DNA of 64,000 bases from JALZKA01 sp963725035 (lineage in GTDB: Bacteria > Actinomycetota > Thermoleophilia > Solirubrobacterales > 70-9), in NCBI GenBank assembly GCA_963725035.1, contig CAVRWX010000001.1, positions 124,001-188,000 on the forward strand, in the 5' to 3' direction. Below are positions 1 to 7,211 of the stretch, one piece after another. Both the position numbers and the translations under genes were made by a program. The notes under the pieces were generated by a model that saw only the letters and a program-made list of their open reading frames with translations, was not told where the DNA came from and did no database searches. Each line of letters starts with the position of its first letter. Position 1 is the stretch's first letter.

Positions 1-1763
1 ATCGTTCCCACGGACTTCGAGAAGGCCGCCGACTGGGGTGAGAACGTCCGCGAGACCACTGGCGACGGCGAGGACGGACTCGAGATCCTGCTCTCAGGCG
101 ACCTCGGCTTCTCCGTGGACGCCGAAGAGGTCTTCAGCGATTTCGACGCTGAAGCTCCTGATCGCGACCGCGGTGCTCGTTCTCATCCTGCTCGGCGCTG
201 ATCTACCGCGCCGTCCTGGTTGCGCTGACGCCGCTCGTCGTCGTCTTCTTCGCCTACTCGGTCGCTACGGCGTTCGTCTACCTGTACGCCAAATCGGGCG
301 CGACCGTTTCCTCGAACGGCACCTCGATCCTGGTCGTGCTCATGTTCGGGATCACGACCGACTACTGCCTGCTGCTGGTCTCCCGCTATCGCGAGGAGCT
401 CCACCGGATCGAGGACAAGCACGACGCGATGCAGCGCGCCGTCAGCCGCACCGGGCCCGACGATCCTTGCCTCGGGCCTGACCGTCTCGCTCGCGATGCT
501 CACGCTGACCCTGGCCGACGCACAGCTCACCTCGACGCTGGGCCCGGTCGCCGCGATCGGGGTCGCCACGGGCATGCTCGCCGGCCTCACGCTGCTGCCG
601 GCGCTGCTCACGATCTTCGGCCGCAAGGGCTTCTGGCCGCGCCACGGTCTCGTCGCCTACGACCCCGATCACGCCTTCGAGCGCCGCCAGGGCCTCTGGC
701 GGCGGATCGGCGACCGCGTCCTGCAGCGCCCCGGGCTGGCGCTCGCGCTCACGACGTTCCTGTTCGTCGGCGGCGCACTCGGGATCCTCGCCTACAAGGT
801 CGACTACTCCACGACCAACTTCTTCAAGAAGTCGGTCGAATCGGTCGAAGGCTTCGAGCTCATGGAGCAGGAGTTCCCCGCCGGCATCCTCTTCCCGACG
901 ACCCTCCTCGTCGAAAGCACCGACGGACCGCGTCAGCGGACAGCGACGTTGCCACCGCGAGCACCGCGGTTGAGGAGGTCGAGGGCGTTTCCGAAACCCT
1001 GCCGACCCGCCAAATCTCCGAAGACGGGACCATGACGACGGTCAACGTGATCCTCGAGGACGACCCGTTCACGAAGGATGCGCTCAACGTCGTGCCGGAC
1101 ATGCGCGACGCCGTCTCAGACCTCGACGGCATCACCGTTCTCGTCGGTGGTGGCTCGGCGATCCAGTACGACTTCGACGAGGCGATCGAGTCCGACCTGC
1201 GCCTGATCGCGCCGATCGCGCTCCTGGTGATCGGATTGATCCTCGCGATCCTGCTGCGCTCGCTCGTCGCACCGCTCGTCCTGATCGCGAGCGTCGTCTT
1301 GAGCTTCCTCTGCACGCTCGGCCTGAGCGTGCTCTTCATTCGCTTCGTCGTCGGCGATGCGGGCATCGACGCCTCGATCCCCACCTTCGCGTTCATCTTC
1401 CTGGTGGCGCTCGGGATCGACTACACGATCTTCCTGATGGCTCGCGTCCGCGAGGAGGCGCGCAATCACGGAACCCGCGAGGGCATGCTGCGCGCGATCT
1501 CGGCCACCGGCCCGGTCATCACCAGCGCCGGGATCATCCTGGCCGGCACCTTCTCGGTCCTCATGACCCTGCCGGTCACGTTCACGTTCGACCTCGGATT
1601 CATGGTCGCGCTGGGCATCCTCCTCGACACCTTCATCGTGCGAACGATCATGGTCCCGGCCGCCGTCGAGCTGATCGGCGACAAGATCTGGTGGCCGTCA
1701 ACCGCCCAGAGCGGCGGCGCGCTCCACGAGGAGACCGACGAGCACCCGGCCGATCCGGCTTAG
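1..1763 (+). CDS. MMPL-family (RND-like) transporter, 5'-truncated, several frameshifts
   Basis: The gene enters from outside the window. Pieced across frames it reads as one MMPL protein: a periplasmic stretch (1-150), a first transmembrane block containing LMFGITTDYCLLLVSRYREE (about 340-400), a second periplasmic domain (about 780-1150), and a second transmembrane block with the paired motif VALGIDYTIFLMARVREE (about 1410-1465). The tail after the last helix is short. MMPL proteins export lipids or hydrophobic compounds by proton motive force. The frame changes near 150, 205, 460 and 930, yet conserved sequence continues on both sides of each break, so sequencing indels are more likely than a pseudogene. 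The substrate cannot be inferred. Confidence 0.85.
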
Positions 1764-1778
1764 GACCTGGGTCGGCGC

Positions 1779-1991
1779 TCAGTAGGGAGGGTTGCGCGGG
1801 GGGCGCGGCGGCGGCGCGCCCGGCCGCGGCCCACGGCTCATCAAGAAGAGTCCGATCAAGAGGCCGACGATCCCGACGATCATCAGGATCAGGCCCACCG
1901 TCGAGAGGTCGACCTGCTCGATCGAGTCGTTGACCGCGAAGCGGAGGATCGCGCCGACGGCGATGAGGAAGAGCGAGGAGCCAATAGCCAT
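1779..1991 (-). CDS. DUF6458 small membrane protein
   Basis: A protein of about 70 aa with two hydrophobic segments (GSSLFLIAVGAILRFAV and VGLILMIVGIVGLLIGLFLM) joined by a short acidic loop, and a Pro/Arg-rich C-terminus. This is the layout of the actinobacterial DUF6458 family, which has no known function. The start at MAIGSS matches the usual MGIG-type beginning of the family; an in-frame ATG three codons upstream is possible. It converges with the MMPL gene, 15 bp away. Confidence 0.7.
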   Translation of the reverse strand: MAIGSSLFLIAVGAILRFAVNDSIEQVDLSTVGLILMIVGIVGLLIGLFLMSRGPRPGAPPPRPPRNPPY

Positions 1992-2132
1992 GGCGGGCAT
2001 AGTGCCACAAAGGCCGGAAGCCCAAGCGTCTGCCAGACGCGAGCAAGGCCCGATCGGCGACCAGCAGTATTAGGCAGGACGACCCGAGGCCGATGTCTGA
2101 GGACACGCGCCCGGCCTACAATCCAGCCGCCA

Positions 2133-2204
2133 GGGCGCGTAGCTCAGTGGGAGAGCGCTCGCTTCACACGCGAGAGGTCGCAGGTTCGAAACCCGCCGCG
2201 CCCA
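2133..2204 (+). tRNA. tRNA-Val (CAC)
   Basis: Complete cloverleaf: acceptor GGGCGCG/CGCGCCC (2133-2139/2197-2203, seven pairs), D-stem GCTC/GAGC, anticodon stem CTCGC/GCGAG enclosing TTCACAC (anticodon CAC, reading GTG), T-arm GCAGG-TTCGAAA-CCCGC and discriminator A2204. CCA is not encoded. The T-stem has one A-C mismatch, which is repaired in three of the downstream partial copies. From C2160 onward its 3' end is the sequence repeated five times in the next 8.4 kb, so this gene is the apparent integration target. Confidence 0.97.
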
Positions 2205-2332
2205 TGTCGACTCGTCGAAAGTGAAGCGGGTCGCACGACCATAGGCTGTTGCATCGACCCGAAACGAAGGCGAGGACCGCTCGATCCCGGAGGTCTCAGA
2301 CTCGGCTGGCGCGTCGGTCTAACCCGACTCGG

Positions 2333-3775
2333 TCATTCCCGCGAGACGCTCGCCTCGCTGGGTGACCCGCCAGGTCTGCCATCGCGGGTGCCGAGGCCCG
2401 CTAGCTCCGCCATGGCCGCCATCCCCGGGCCGACGGCGGCGGCAAAGCGCTCCTGGGTGGATGCGAGATCCGCATCGGCGGCCCGTTCGGGGGGAATGCG
2501 CGCGGGGTTCAGCGGCACGCGGTCGACCCACTCCTTGATGTCGGCCTCGGCACTGAAGGCGAATGAGGCGCGGCCCCCCCTAACCTGCATCAGCGCCCAA
2601 TCGGTGGGGGTGTTGGACAGCGGCGATGGGCGGCACACCCTGTTCTTTTCGGCATCGTCCTCTCGGGTGGCCTCCACGTAGCCGATCAGCGCCGCCCCCA
2701 GGCAAGGGAAGCCCGCGCGGACCGGCTGGATCGTAATCGCCTCGTCGCCCCAGATCGGGATCAATGGCGGATACTGGAGCCCGGACGCGGCGCAGTGGAC
2801 GACCACCGCGTTCCTTCGTATCGCGGCATCTCCGTCGTCGAGTTCGATCCGCCCAGGCTCGATCCCCCGAATGTGTCCCAGCCGCACCACCCGATCGATG
2901 CTGCGCAACAGGTCGAGCTCCCAATGGGCGAGCGTCGGCGTCTTCGCCATGGTCGGCGTTACCGAGGGGTCGATGCGGAGCATCACGCCGGCGGCTTCCA
3001 GTCTCAGGAAAAGGTCGTCCGGCGAGGAGGCTTCGCCGGCTGCCGCCATGATGTCGGCGGCCATCCCGAGGAACACGGCGGGGTCGGGCTGGACCACAGC
3101 GCGGTCGAGCATCCACGGCTCGCGGGGGCGAACCCAGCAGATCGAGTCCGGATCGACTCCCCGCTCGAGCAGCCACACGCAGGCATCGGTTGCGGTCTTT
3201 CCGGAGCCGGCGATCACGAACTCCTCCGGCGCGAACTCCAGCAGGGGCAGCGCGTTAACGGGTACCGCCCGAACCCCTTCGGCGACGCCGAAAGGCGGCT
3301 CCGTGGTGGCTGGGATCTCCGGGGCCAGGTAGCGAGCGTCAACGATCCGGCAGTCCGGCCCCATCTGGTGGCGCTCTCCGGACACTCGCGAGACGAACGA
3401 GCCGGCACCCAGGTATTCGCAGCTGGGATGGAACTCCACCTGGCCCGAGGGGACCAGCTGCTCGTCCAGCACCCGCCGGTAGTACGCGCAGACCTCCGTA
3501 GCGGGGGCCCGTTCGTGCAGACCGGCCTCGGGCCCGTCTCGCTGGATCGAGCCGGACCCCATCAGCGTCGAGGCGACGCCGTAGAACGAGGAAGCCTGGT
3601 GCAGCCGCACGAAGGGATACGCATCAAGCCAATGGCCGCCTGGCCCGTGCCGGCGATCAACCAAGGCGACGCGCACGTCCGCATGGCGGGTCAGAGCGTC
3701 GGCGAATGCCATGCCAGACGCTCCGGCTCCGACTACCAAATAGTCAGCCTCAAGCGCAATCGGCGTCGCGGTCAT
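2333..3775 (-). CDS. FAD/NAD(P)-binding oxidoreductase (monooxygenase-like)
   Basis: About 480 aa. The N-terminal Rossmann motif VVGAGASGMAFADAL (residues about 14-28) binds the FAD ADP moiety. GGHWLDAYPFVRLHQ resembles the GGxW region of flavoprotein monooxygenases, and IAGSGKTATDA near residue 190 is a second dinucleotide-binding segment, as in NAD(P)H-dependent flavoprotein hydroxylases. The substrate is unknown. ATG 3775 is chosen because AGGGAGGG lies just upstream; the reading frame is open a further 10 codons. It is the only gene of cassette 1 and is transcribed toward the tRNA. Confidence 0.75.
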   Translation of the reverse strand: MTATPIALEADYLVVGAGASGMAFADALTRHADVRVALVDRRHGPGGHWLDAYPFVRLHQASSFYGVASTLMGSGSIQRDGPEAGLHERAPATEVCAYYRRVLDEQLVPSGQVEFHPSCEYLGAGSFVSRVSGERHQMGPDCRIVDARYLAPEIPATTEPPFGVAEGVRAVPVNALPLLEFAPEEFVIAGSGKTATDACVWLLERGVDPDSICWVRPREPWMLDRAVVQPDPAVFLGMAADIMAAAGEASSPDDLFLRLEAAGVMLRIDPSVTPTMAKTPTLAHWELDLLRSIDRVVRLGHIRGIEPGRIELDDGDAAIRRNAVVVHCAASGLQYPPLIPIWGDEAITIQPVRAGFPCLGAALIGYVEATREDDAEKNRVCRPSPLSNTPTDWALMQVRGGRASFAFSAEADIKEWVDRVPLNPARIPPERAADADLASTQERFAAAVGPGMAAMAELAGLGTRDGRPGGSPSEASVSRE

Positions 3776-3918
3776 CCCTCCCTCTTTCCGCCGGTCGGGT
3801 CGCAACCAACGAGGACCGCGAACGACGTGGTGCCCGCGTGTCTGGGTCTTGATTCATCGCAGCTCGTCGGAACCTACACCCCGGGCACCGCCACCGAGCA
3901 CGGTTCTGCTGTCTCATT

Positions 3919-4064
3919 GGGCACCAGGGCCGGCCTGGTGCCCACATCTGCGCATATCCCCACACATCGACAGGCATTGGATGCTGTGATTGACGCCTGT
4001 TCGCGCCTGAGGGCGCCCCGCTTCACACGCGAGAGGTCGCTGGTTCGAAACCAGCCGCGCCCAT
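3919..4064 (+). repeat. Composite cassette end R1 (hairpin, iterons, 22-mer, tRNA-Val 3' end)
   Basis: In order: inverted repeat 3919-3943 (10-bp arms GGGCACCAGG/CCTGGTGCCC, 5-nt loop); three ACATCC-like hexamers at 3944, 3954 and 3964, spaced exactly 10 bp; a 22-mer at 3990-4011 starting TTGACGCC and ending GCCTGAG (19 of 22 identical to R2 and R3); and 46 nt identical or nearly so to tRNA-Val 2160-2205 (4019-4064). In the tRNA part the T-arm reads GCTGG-TTCGAAA-CCAGC, a perfect stem unlike that of the intact tRNA. The hairpin is not followed by a T-tract, so a simple terminator does not explain it. Confidence 0.9.
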
Positions 4065-4083
4065 GGCGGAACGCCTGGCGAGG

Positions 4084-4440
4084 CTAATCCAGGTCGTCGA
4101 TTTCACCCTGGTATTGGCCCATGCCGCGAGCGATGCCGTCGCCGATCAGGGCATCGATGACGCCTTGCGATTCGACGATCAGGTCGGCCCGCGCGATGCG
4201 CCGCTGGAACTCCTCGTCGGTGCGCAGCGCACTGACCTGATCCTCGCTGCCGCGTAGCAGCGCGAAACCCTGTAGGTCTCCACCGTGAGGTGTGAGCAGA
4301 ACAACCTCGAAGTCCTCGATCTTGCCGTCGCCCTGGAGTCCTCCCCAGTACTCGACGCTCTCGTTGAACACCTGGAGAGCGCGCTTCTCGCGTCCGCGCG
4401 TCACCTGGCCCCATCCGATGAACAATGCAGCATCAGCCAT
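4084..4440 (-). CDS. Conserved small protein, function unknown (cassette cargo)
   Basis: 118 aa, soluble, no signal peptide. It begins MADAALFIGWGQVTRGREKR and contains FEVVLLTPHGGDLQGFALLRG, a strand-rich pattern suggesting a small alpha/beta (dimeric ferredoxin-like) fold, but I cannot assign a family with certainty. ATG 4440 is chosen over the upstream frame because AGGAGA lies about 8 nt before it. It is the only gene in cassette 2. No catalytic motif is evident. Confidence 0.7.
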   Translation of the reverse strand: MADAALFIGWGQVTRGREKRALQVFNESVEYWGGLQGDGKIEDFEVVLLTPHGGDLQGFALLRGSEDQVSALRTDEEFQRRIARADLIVESQGVIDALIGDGIARGMGQYQGEIDDLD

Positions 4441-4619
4441 TCGAATTCTCCTCTTTGATCGACCTGCCGCGTTGGTCACACCCTATCCCGGACCAAGGGT
4501 CCTGGCAAGCGCAGATTTCGGCCGCCGAGCTCCGGCTCGGCGCAGCTTCGGGCACCGCAGCCGCATGTCTGCCACGGCTCAAAGCTGCCGAATCAGTGGA
4601 GTATCCCTCCCCGGGTTTT

Positions 4620-4768
4620 GGGCACCAACGCCGTTCTGGTGCCCATATCCACGTGACATCCGCGTACATCCACGCACATCCGACCGGCGCCAATTGACGC
4701 CTATCCGTGCCTGAGGGCTCCACCGCTTCACACGCGAGAGGTCGCTGGTTCGAAACCAGCCGCGCCCA
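4620..4768 (+). repeat. Composite cassette end R2
   Basis: Inverted repeat 4620-4644 (GGGCACCA/TGGTGCCC, 8-bp arms, 9-nt loop); hexamers ATATCC 4645, ACATCC 4656, ACATCC 4666 and ACATCC 4676 (10-11 bp period); conserved 22-mer 4694-4715 beginning TTGACGCC; and tRNA-Val 3'-end copy 4724-4768 with the repaired T-stem (GCTGG/CCAGC). It aligns end to end with R1 and R3, while the flanking cargo genes are unrelated. Spacing from hairpin to tRNA copy is 79 bp. Confidence 0.92.
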
Positions 4769-4837
4769 CTCCTAGGCGGGAGACAGTCCCTTTTCGTCCA
4801 AAGCGAGTGCCTTGGCCAGTCCCCGGCGGCTGAAGGC

Positions 4838-5380
4838 CTATGGACAGCCGTTCTGGCCCGCGGGAGCGCACCGGAAGGTGATGCCGTCCAAGGAGAGCTC
4901 GGCCGTGCCACCCTCGACGACCCTGACCGCACCGTCGGCTTCGATGTGAATCCGAGCCGGCACGAACGGACCCAGCTCGGAGGCCGCAATCTGCATTTCG
5001 CCGTTGCCTGGCCTGTAACCGGCCGGCAGGGTGAAGACGGTCTCGCAGGGATTACCCCCTGAGTCCATCCTGCCCCTGAGGTGCACGATGCCGAACGGGT
5101 CTCGGAAGAAGCCGGCGGTGTTCGCGATCGTGCCATCCCAGTTGGCCCAGGGATCGCAACCGCCACCCTCGTCGTTGAACGCTGGCCCGTCGACGTCGCC
5201 AACGATGTCCCAGTCCTCCGGCGAGCGCAAATCGGCCTGACTCACCTGCCCGTTCTTGATGTGCTTCGACCTGACGCTGTTTCGCTCGAGCGCCCAAGCG
5301 GTGCCGCCCCCGACGATCAAGAACAGGCAGAGCAGCGCGAGGTGGTGCTGTCGGACGTAGTTGCCGATTCTGCTTGCCAA
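4838..5380 (-). CDS. Membrane-anchored extracytoplasmic protein (cassette cargo)
   Basis: About 180 aa. One N-terminal transmembrane segment (HLALLCLFLIVGGGTAWAL, residues about 13-31) is followed directly by NSVRSKHIKNGQVSQADL, a motif common in actinobacterial surface proteins, and a Gly-rich exported region with four cysteines (CDPW, CETV, CAPAGQNGC) that could form disulfides. TTG 5380 is preferred because GGAGGAG lies 6 nt upstream. The function is unknown. It is the sole gene of cassette 3, transcribed away from R3. Confidence 0.65.
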   Translation of the reverse strand: MASRIGNYVRQHHLALLCLFLIVGGGTAWALERNSVRSKHIKNGQVSQADLRSPEDWDIVGDVDGPAFNDEGGGCDPWANWDGTIANTAGFFRDPFGIVHLRGRMDSGGNPCETVFTLPAGYRPGNGEMQIAASELGPFVPARIHIEADGAVRVVEGGTAELSLDGITFRCAPAGQNGCP

Positions 5381-5575
5381 GCGGACTCCTCCAGTCACGC
5401 CGCGTTCCTGTGGTGGCCCCAATCAGGTTTCGCGGTCAAGGTCAATGCGCAGTTCCCGGAATTCATCGATAACTATCGCATCCCATGCTGCGCTTCTCGT
5501 CCGAAGCGGACTTAGCCGCATTCCATGCAAAGCGGACGTCTGTGTCCAACACGGCCAGACCCGCTTCCTATTGTT

Positions 5576-5722
5576 GGGCACCAGCGCCCTTCTGGTGCCC
5601 ATATCCGCGTCCATCCCCGTACATGCACGCACATCCGACAGGGCCAATTGACGCCTATCCGTGCCTGAGGCACCACCGCTTCACACGCGAGAGGTCGCTG
5701 GTTCGAAACCAGCCGCGCCCAT
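5576..5722 (+). repeat. Composite cassette end R3
   Basis: Inverted repeat 5576-5600 (9-bp arms GGGCACCAG/CTGGTGCCC); hexamers ATATCC 5601, CCATCC 5611, ACATGC 5621 and ACATCC 5631, spaced exactly 10 bp; conserved 22-mer 5648-5669, identical to that of R2; and tRNA-Val 3'-end copy 5677-5722 with the repaired T-stem. Constant helical phasing of the hexamers is what one expects of a cooperative protein-binding array. Confidence 0.92.
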
Positions 5723-5882
5723 CTAGCCGCGAACCGGTCGCCTACGCCCGTGCGGGGCGCCGCCGTCGAGCATCCCCTGCACGGCCGACGTAGAGGATCG
5801 GCCCGTACCACCTGCGCGATTGGACTTCGAGTTCTGAGCGCGTTAATCTGCCGGGGCCGTCGCAAGCTTGAGGGAGGACGTG

Positions 5883-6254
5883 ATGATCCGCAGATCCGCC
5901 GCCTATCTCCTCGTCGTGGGCATCGTTGCCGGCGCGACGGGGGCCGCTCAGGTGCCGGCCTCGGCCGCCGCCGGTCCCGGATGCAAGGACGGCGCCTACT
6001 GCCTGTGGAAGAAGCAGAACTACGAGGGCGACAAGCTCGTCGTGAAGACCAACGACTTCTTCAAGTTCCCGAAGGAGTTCAACAACAAGGCCTCGTCGTT
6101 CAAGAACCGAGCTGGGATCGACGTGCGGCTGTACGCGAGCAAGGGGGGCACTGGAACCAACTACTGCTACCCGGACGGTGTGAGCATCTCGTCCCTGGGT
6201 ATTGCGAGCAACCTCGCCTCCTCCAGCCGCACTGATCCAGTCGGCTGCGGCTAG
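5883..6254 (+). CDS. Secreted peptidase inhibitor, family I36-like
   Basis: 123 aa. It has a signal peptide of about 30 residues (IRRSAAYLLVVGIVAGATGA...SASAAAG) and a mature domain starting with CKDGAYCLW, then YEGDKLV and a conserved Asn/Lys/Ser-rich core, matching the beta/gamma-crystallin-like I36 inhibitors (SMI type) of actinobacteria. These block extracellular metalloproteases. ATG 5883 follows GGGAGG by about 7 nt. It lies alone between tRNA-Val copies ending at 5722 and 6507, but on the plus strand, and its module lacks the hairpin/iteron end. Confidence 0.75.
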   Translation: MIRRSAAYLLVVGIVAGATGAAQVPASAAAGPGCKDGAYCLWKKQNYEGDKLVVKTNDFFKFPKEFNNKASSFKNRAGIDVRLYASKGGTGTNYCYPDGVSISSLGIASNLASSSRTDPVGCG

Positions 6255-6465
6255 GAGTCTCCGACCTCGCGGTCCCGACTACGGCGCCGGCACGCAAACC
6301 TGCCGACGTCACGATCGATGGGAACCTCGCCCCCGGTCCAACCCCCCTCTTTGTTGCGGCAGGCCTGCTCCCGCACGCACCGCTCCCGCGAACGTGAACA
6401 CGAATGCGAACGGTCCTCGACGGCGATCTGGCTGACGAGACCAGACCCGACCGTCTGCGCGACCG

Positions 6466-6507
6466 CCACACGCGAGAGGTCGCAGGTTCGAAACCCGCCG
6501 CGCCCAT
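6466..6507 (+). repeat. tRNA-Val 3'-end copy D
   Basis: Matches the tRNA-Val 3' end from the anticodon loop to the discriminator, with the two Ts of the loop lost (GCCACACGCGAG). Its T-arm is the GCAGG/CCCGC version, identical to the intact tRNA and unlike R1-R3. No hairpin or ACATCC iterons precede it; instead a short hexamer run (GAAC/GAAT at 6390, 6396, 6402 and 6408) lies about 60 bp upstream. Confidence 0.9.
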
Positions 6508-6660
6508 TACTTCACCCGGCATGCTGGCGATAGGCAGACCCGCAGAGCAACGCCTTTCTTTGGCGCGCTCTGCGGGGTTAGGTATCGATCTTCCTTCTCG
6601 AGAGCCCCACGAACTTGCTCCACATTCACTATCGGACATGGCCGGCTGAGCGTCTCCCCG

Positions 6661-6718
6661 GATACGTGCTTCGTATCGCTCTCACCGTTCGATGTCGTAT
6701 CGTGGTACCTGCAGGTAC
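6661..6718. promoter_or_regulatory. Possible operators upstream of the XRE gene
   Basis: Two dyads occur in a comparatively AT-rich gap: GATACG-N5-CGTATC (6661-6677) and the perfect 14-bp palindrome GTACCTGCAGGTAC (6705-6718). They lie 75-130 bp before the XRE start and could be autoregulatory sites. The rest of 6508-6791 holds no gene I can support. Confidence 0.35.
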
Positions 6719-6791
6719 ACGAAGGGAAGTAATTGTTACAGACGAAGATGCGAAATGCATATAGCCATCGAATCTGCCGGCCACAAAGGTC

Positions 6792-7142
6792 ATGTCGCGC
6801 CGGTCAGATAGAACTGCGGCCATGAAGGCCGAGGAGGTTGCGCGTCCGCTACTGCCCTGGCTGGGGCGCGCCTGTCGCCAGGCGCGAGAGGACAGGAGCG
6901 TGGTTCAGGTCAAGATCGCGGCGGCGATCGAGGTGAACCAGGCGACGATCGCGCGCTTTGAGGACGGGATCGCGTGGCCGAGGCAGCCCGAGGAGGTGCT
7001 GATGGCCTACGCGAGCGAGCTCGAGATGGACGTGCGGCTGCTCTGGGTTCACGCCTTCGTCCTGTGGCTCGAACACGATCCGGTCCTGGACGAGCAGAGC
7101 CAGGAGGAGATTCGGGCGGCGCTCAAGCGGCTCAAGATCTAG
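6792..7142 (+). CDS. XRE/Cro-type helix-turn-helix protein
   Basis: 116 aa. Residues about 25-65 read as an XRE helix-turn-helix (CRQAREDRSVVQVKIAAAIE then VNQATIARFEDG), the canonical Q-x-x-I/V-A...Q-x-x-I-x-x-x-E-x-G pattern. The remaining helical part (LLWVHAFVLWLEHDP) is probably for dimerisation. AAAGG precedes ATG 6792; an in-frame ATG at 6822 is the alternative. It lies between tRNA-Val copies D and E, so it may belong to the island and regulate it, but targets are unknown. Confidence 0.7.
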   Translation: MSRRSDRTAAMKAEEVARPLLPWLGRACRQAREDRSVVQVKIAAAIEVNQATIARFEDGIAWPRQPEEVLMAYASELEMDVRLLWVHAFVLWLEHDPVLDEQSQEEIRAALKRLKI

Positions 7143-7211
7143 GCGGCGGGTCGATCGAGAGGACAGGGCCTCGAATCGGATCGAGACAGGGCAACTGGAA
7201 GACCTTCGGCA

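Larger units (their letters stand above)
2206..4064. mobile_element. Putative tRNA-Val cassette 1 (FAD oxidoreductase cargo)
   Basis: Bounded on the left by the intact tRNA-Val and on the right by a copy of its 3' end (4019-4064). It holds one minus-strand gene (2333-3775), then about 140 bp, then the composite right end (3919-4064). Cassettes 2 and 3 have the same layout, which is why it is called an element. No recombinase is encoded. The boundaries follow classical tRNA-gene integration; mobility is an inference. Confidence 0.5.
4065..4768. mobile_element. Putative tRNA-Val cassette 2 (118-aa orphan cargo)
   Basis: A 704-bp unit between tRNA-Val 3'-end copies. It contains a single minus-strand gene whose stop lies 20 bp inside the left boundary, then about 180 bp of non-coding DNA, then composite end R2. 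Its size and one-gene content resemble an integron cassette more than a conventional island. Mobility is inferred from architecture only. Confidence 0.5.
4769..5722. mobile_element. Putative tRNA-Val cassette 3 (secreted-protein cargo)
   Basis: A 954-bp unit between tRNA-Val 3'-end copies, with the same plan as cassettes 1 and 2: one minus-strand gene (4838-5380), about 195 bp of upstream DNA, then composite end R3. The left-boundary sequence after the tRNA copy is not shared with the other cassettes, so only the right end is conserved in the family. Confidence 0.5.

Noticed and set aside
3919..3943. Cassette hairpins as ordinary rho-independent terminators
   Set aside because: No T-tract follows on either strand, and conservation extends far beyond the stem into iterons, the 22-mer and the tRNA tail.
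2795..4087. Long plus-strand open frame opposite the FAD oxidoreductase
   Set aside because: It is antisense to a well-supported flavoprotein and has no domain or ribosome site; a shadow of high GC.
3944..5640. ACATCC repeats as a CRISPR array
   Set aside because: Units are hexamers with 4-bp spacing, only three or four per site, with no spacer-sized unique sequence and no cas genes.
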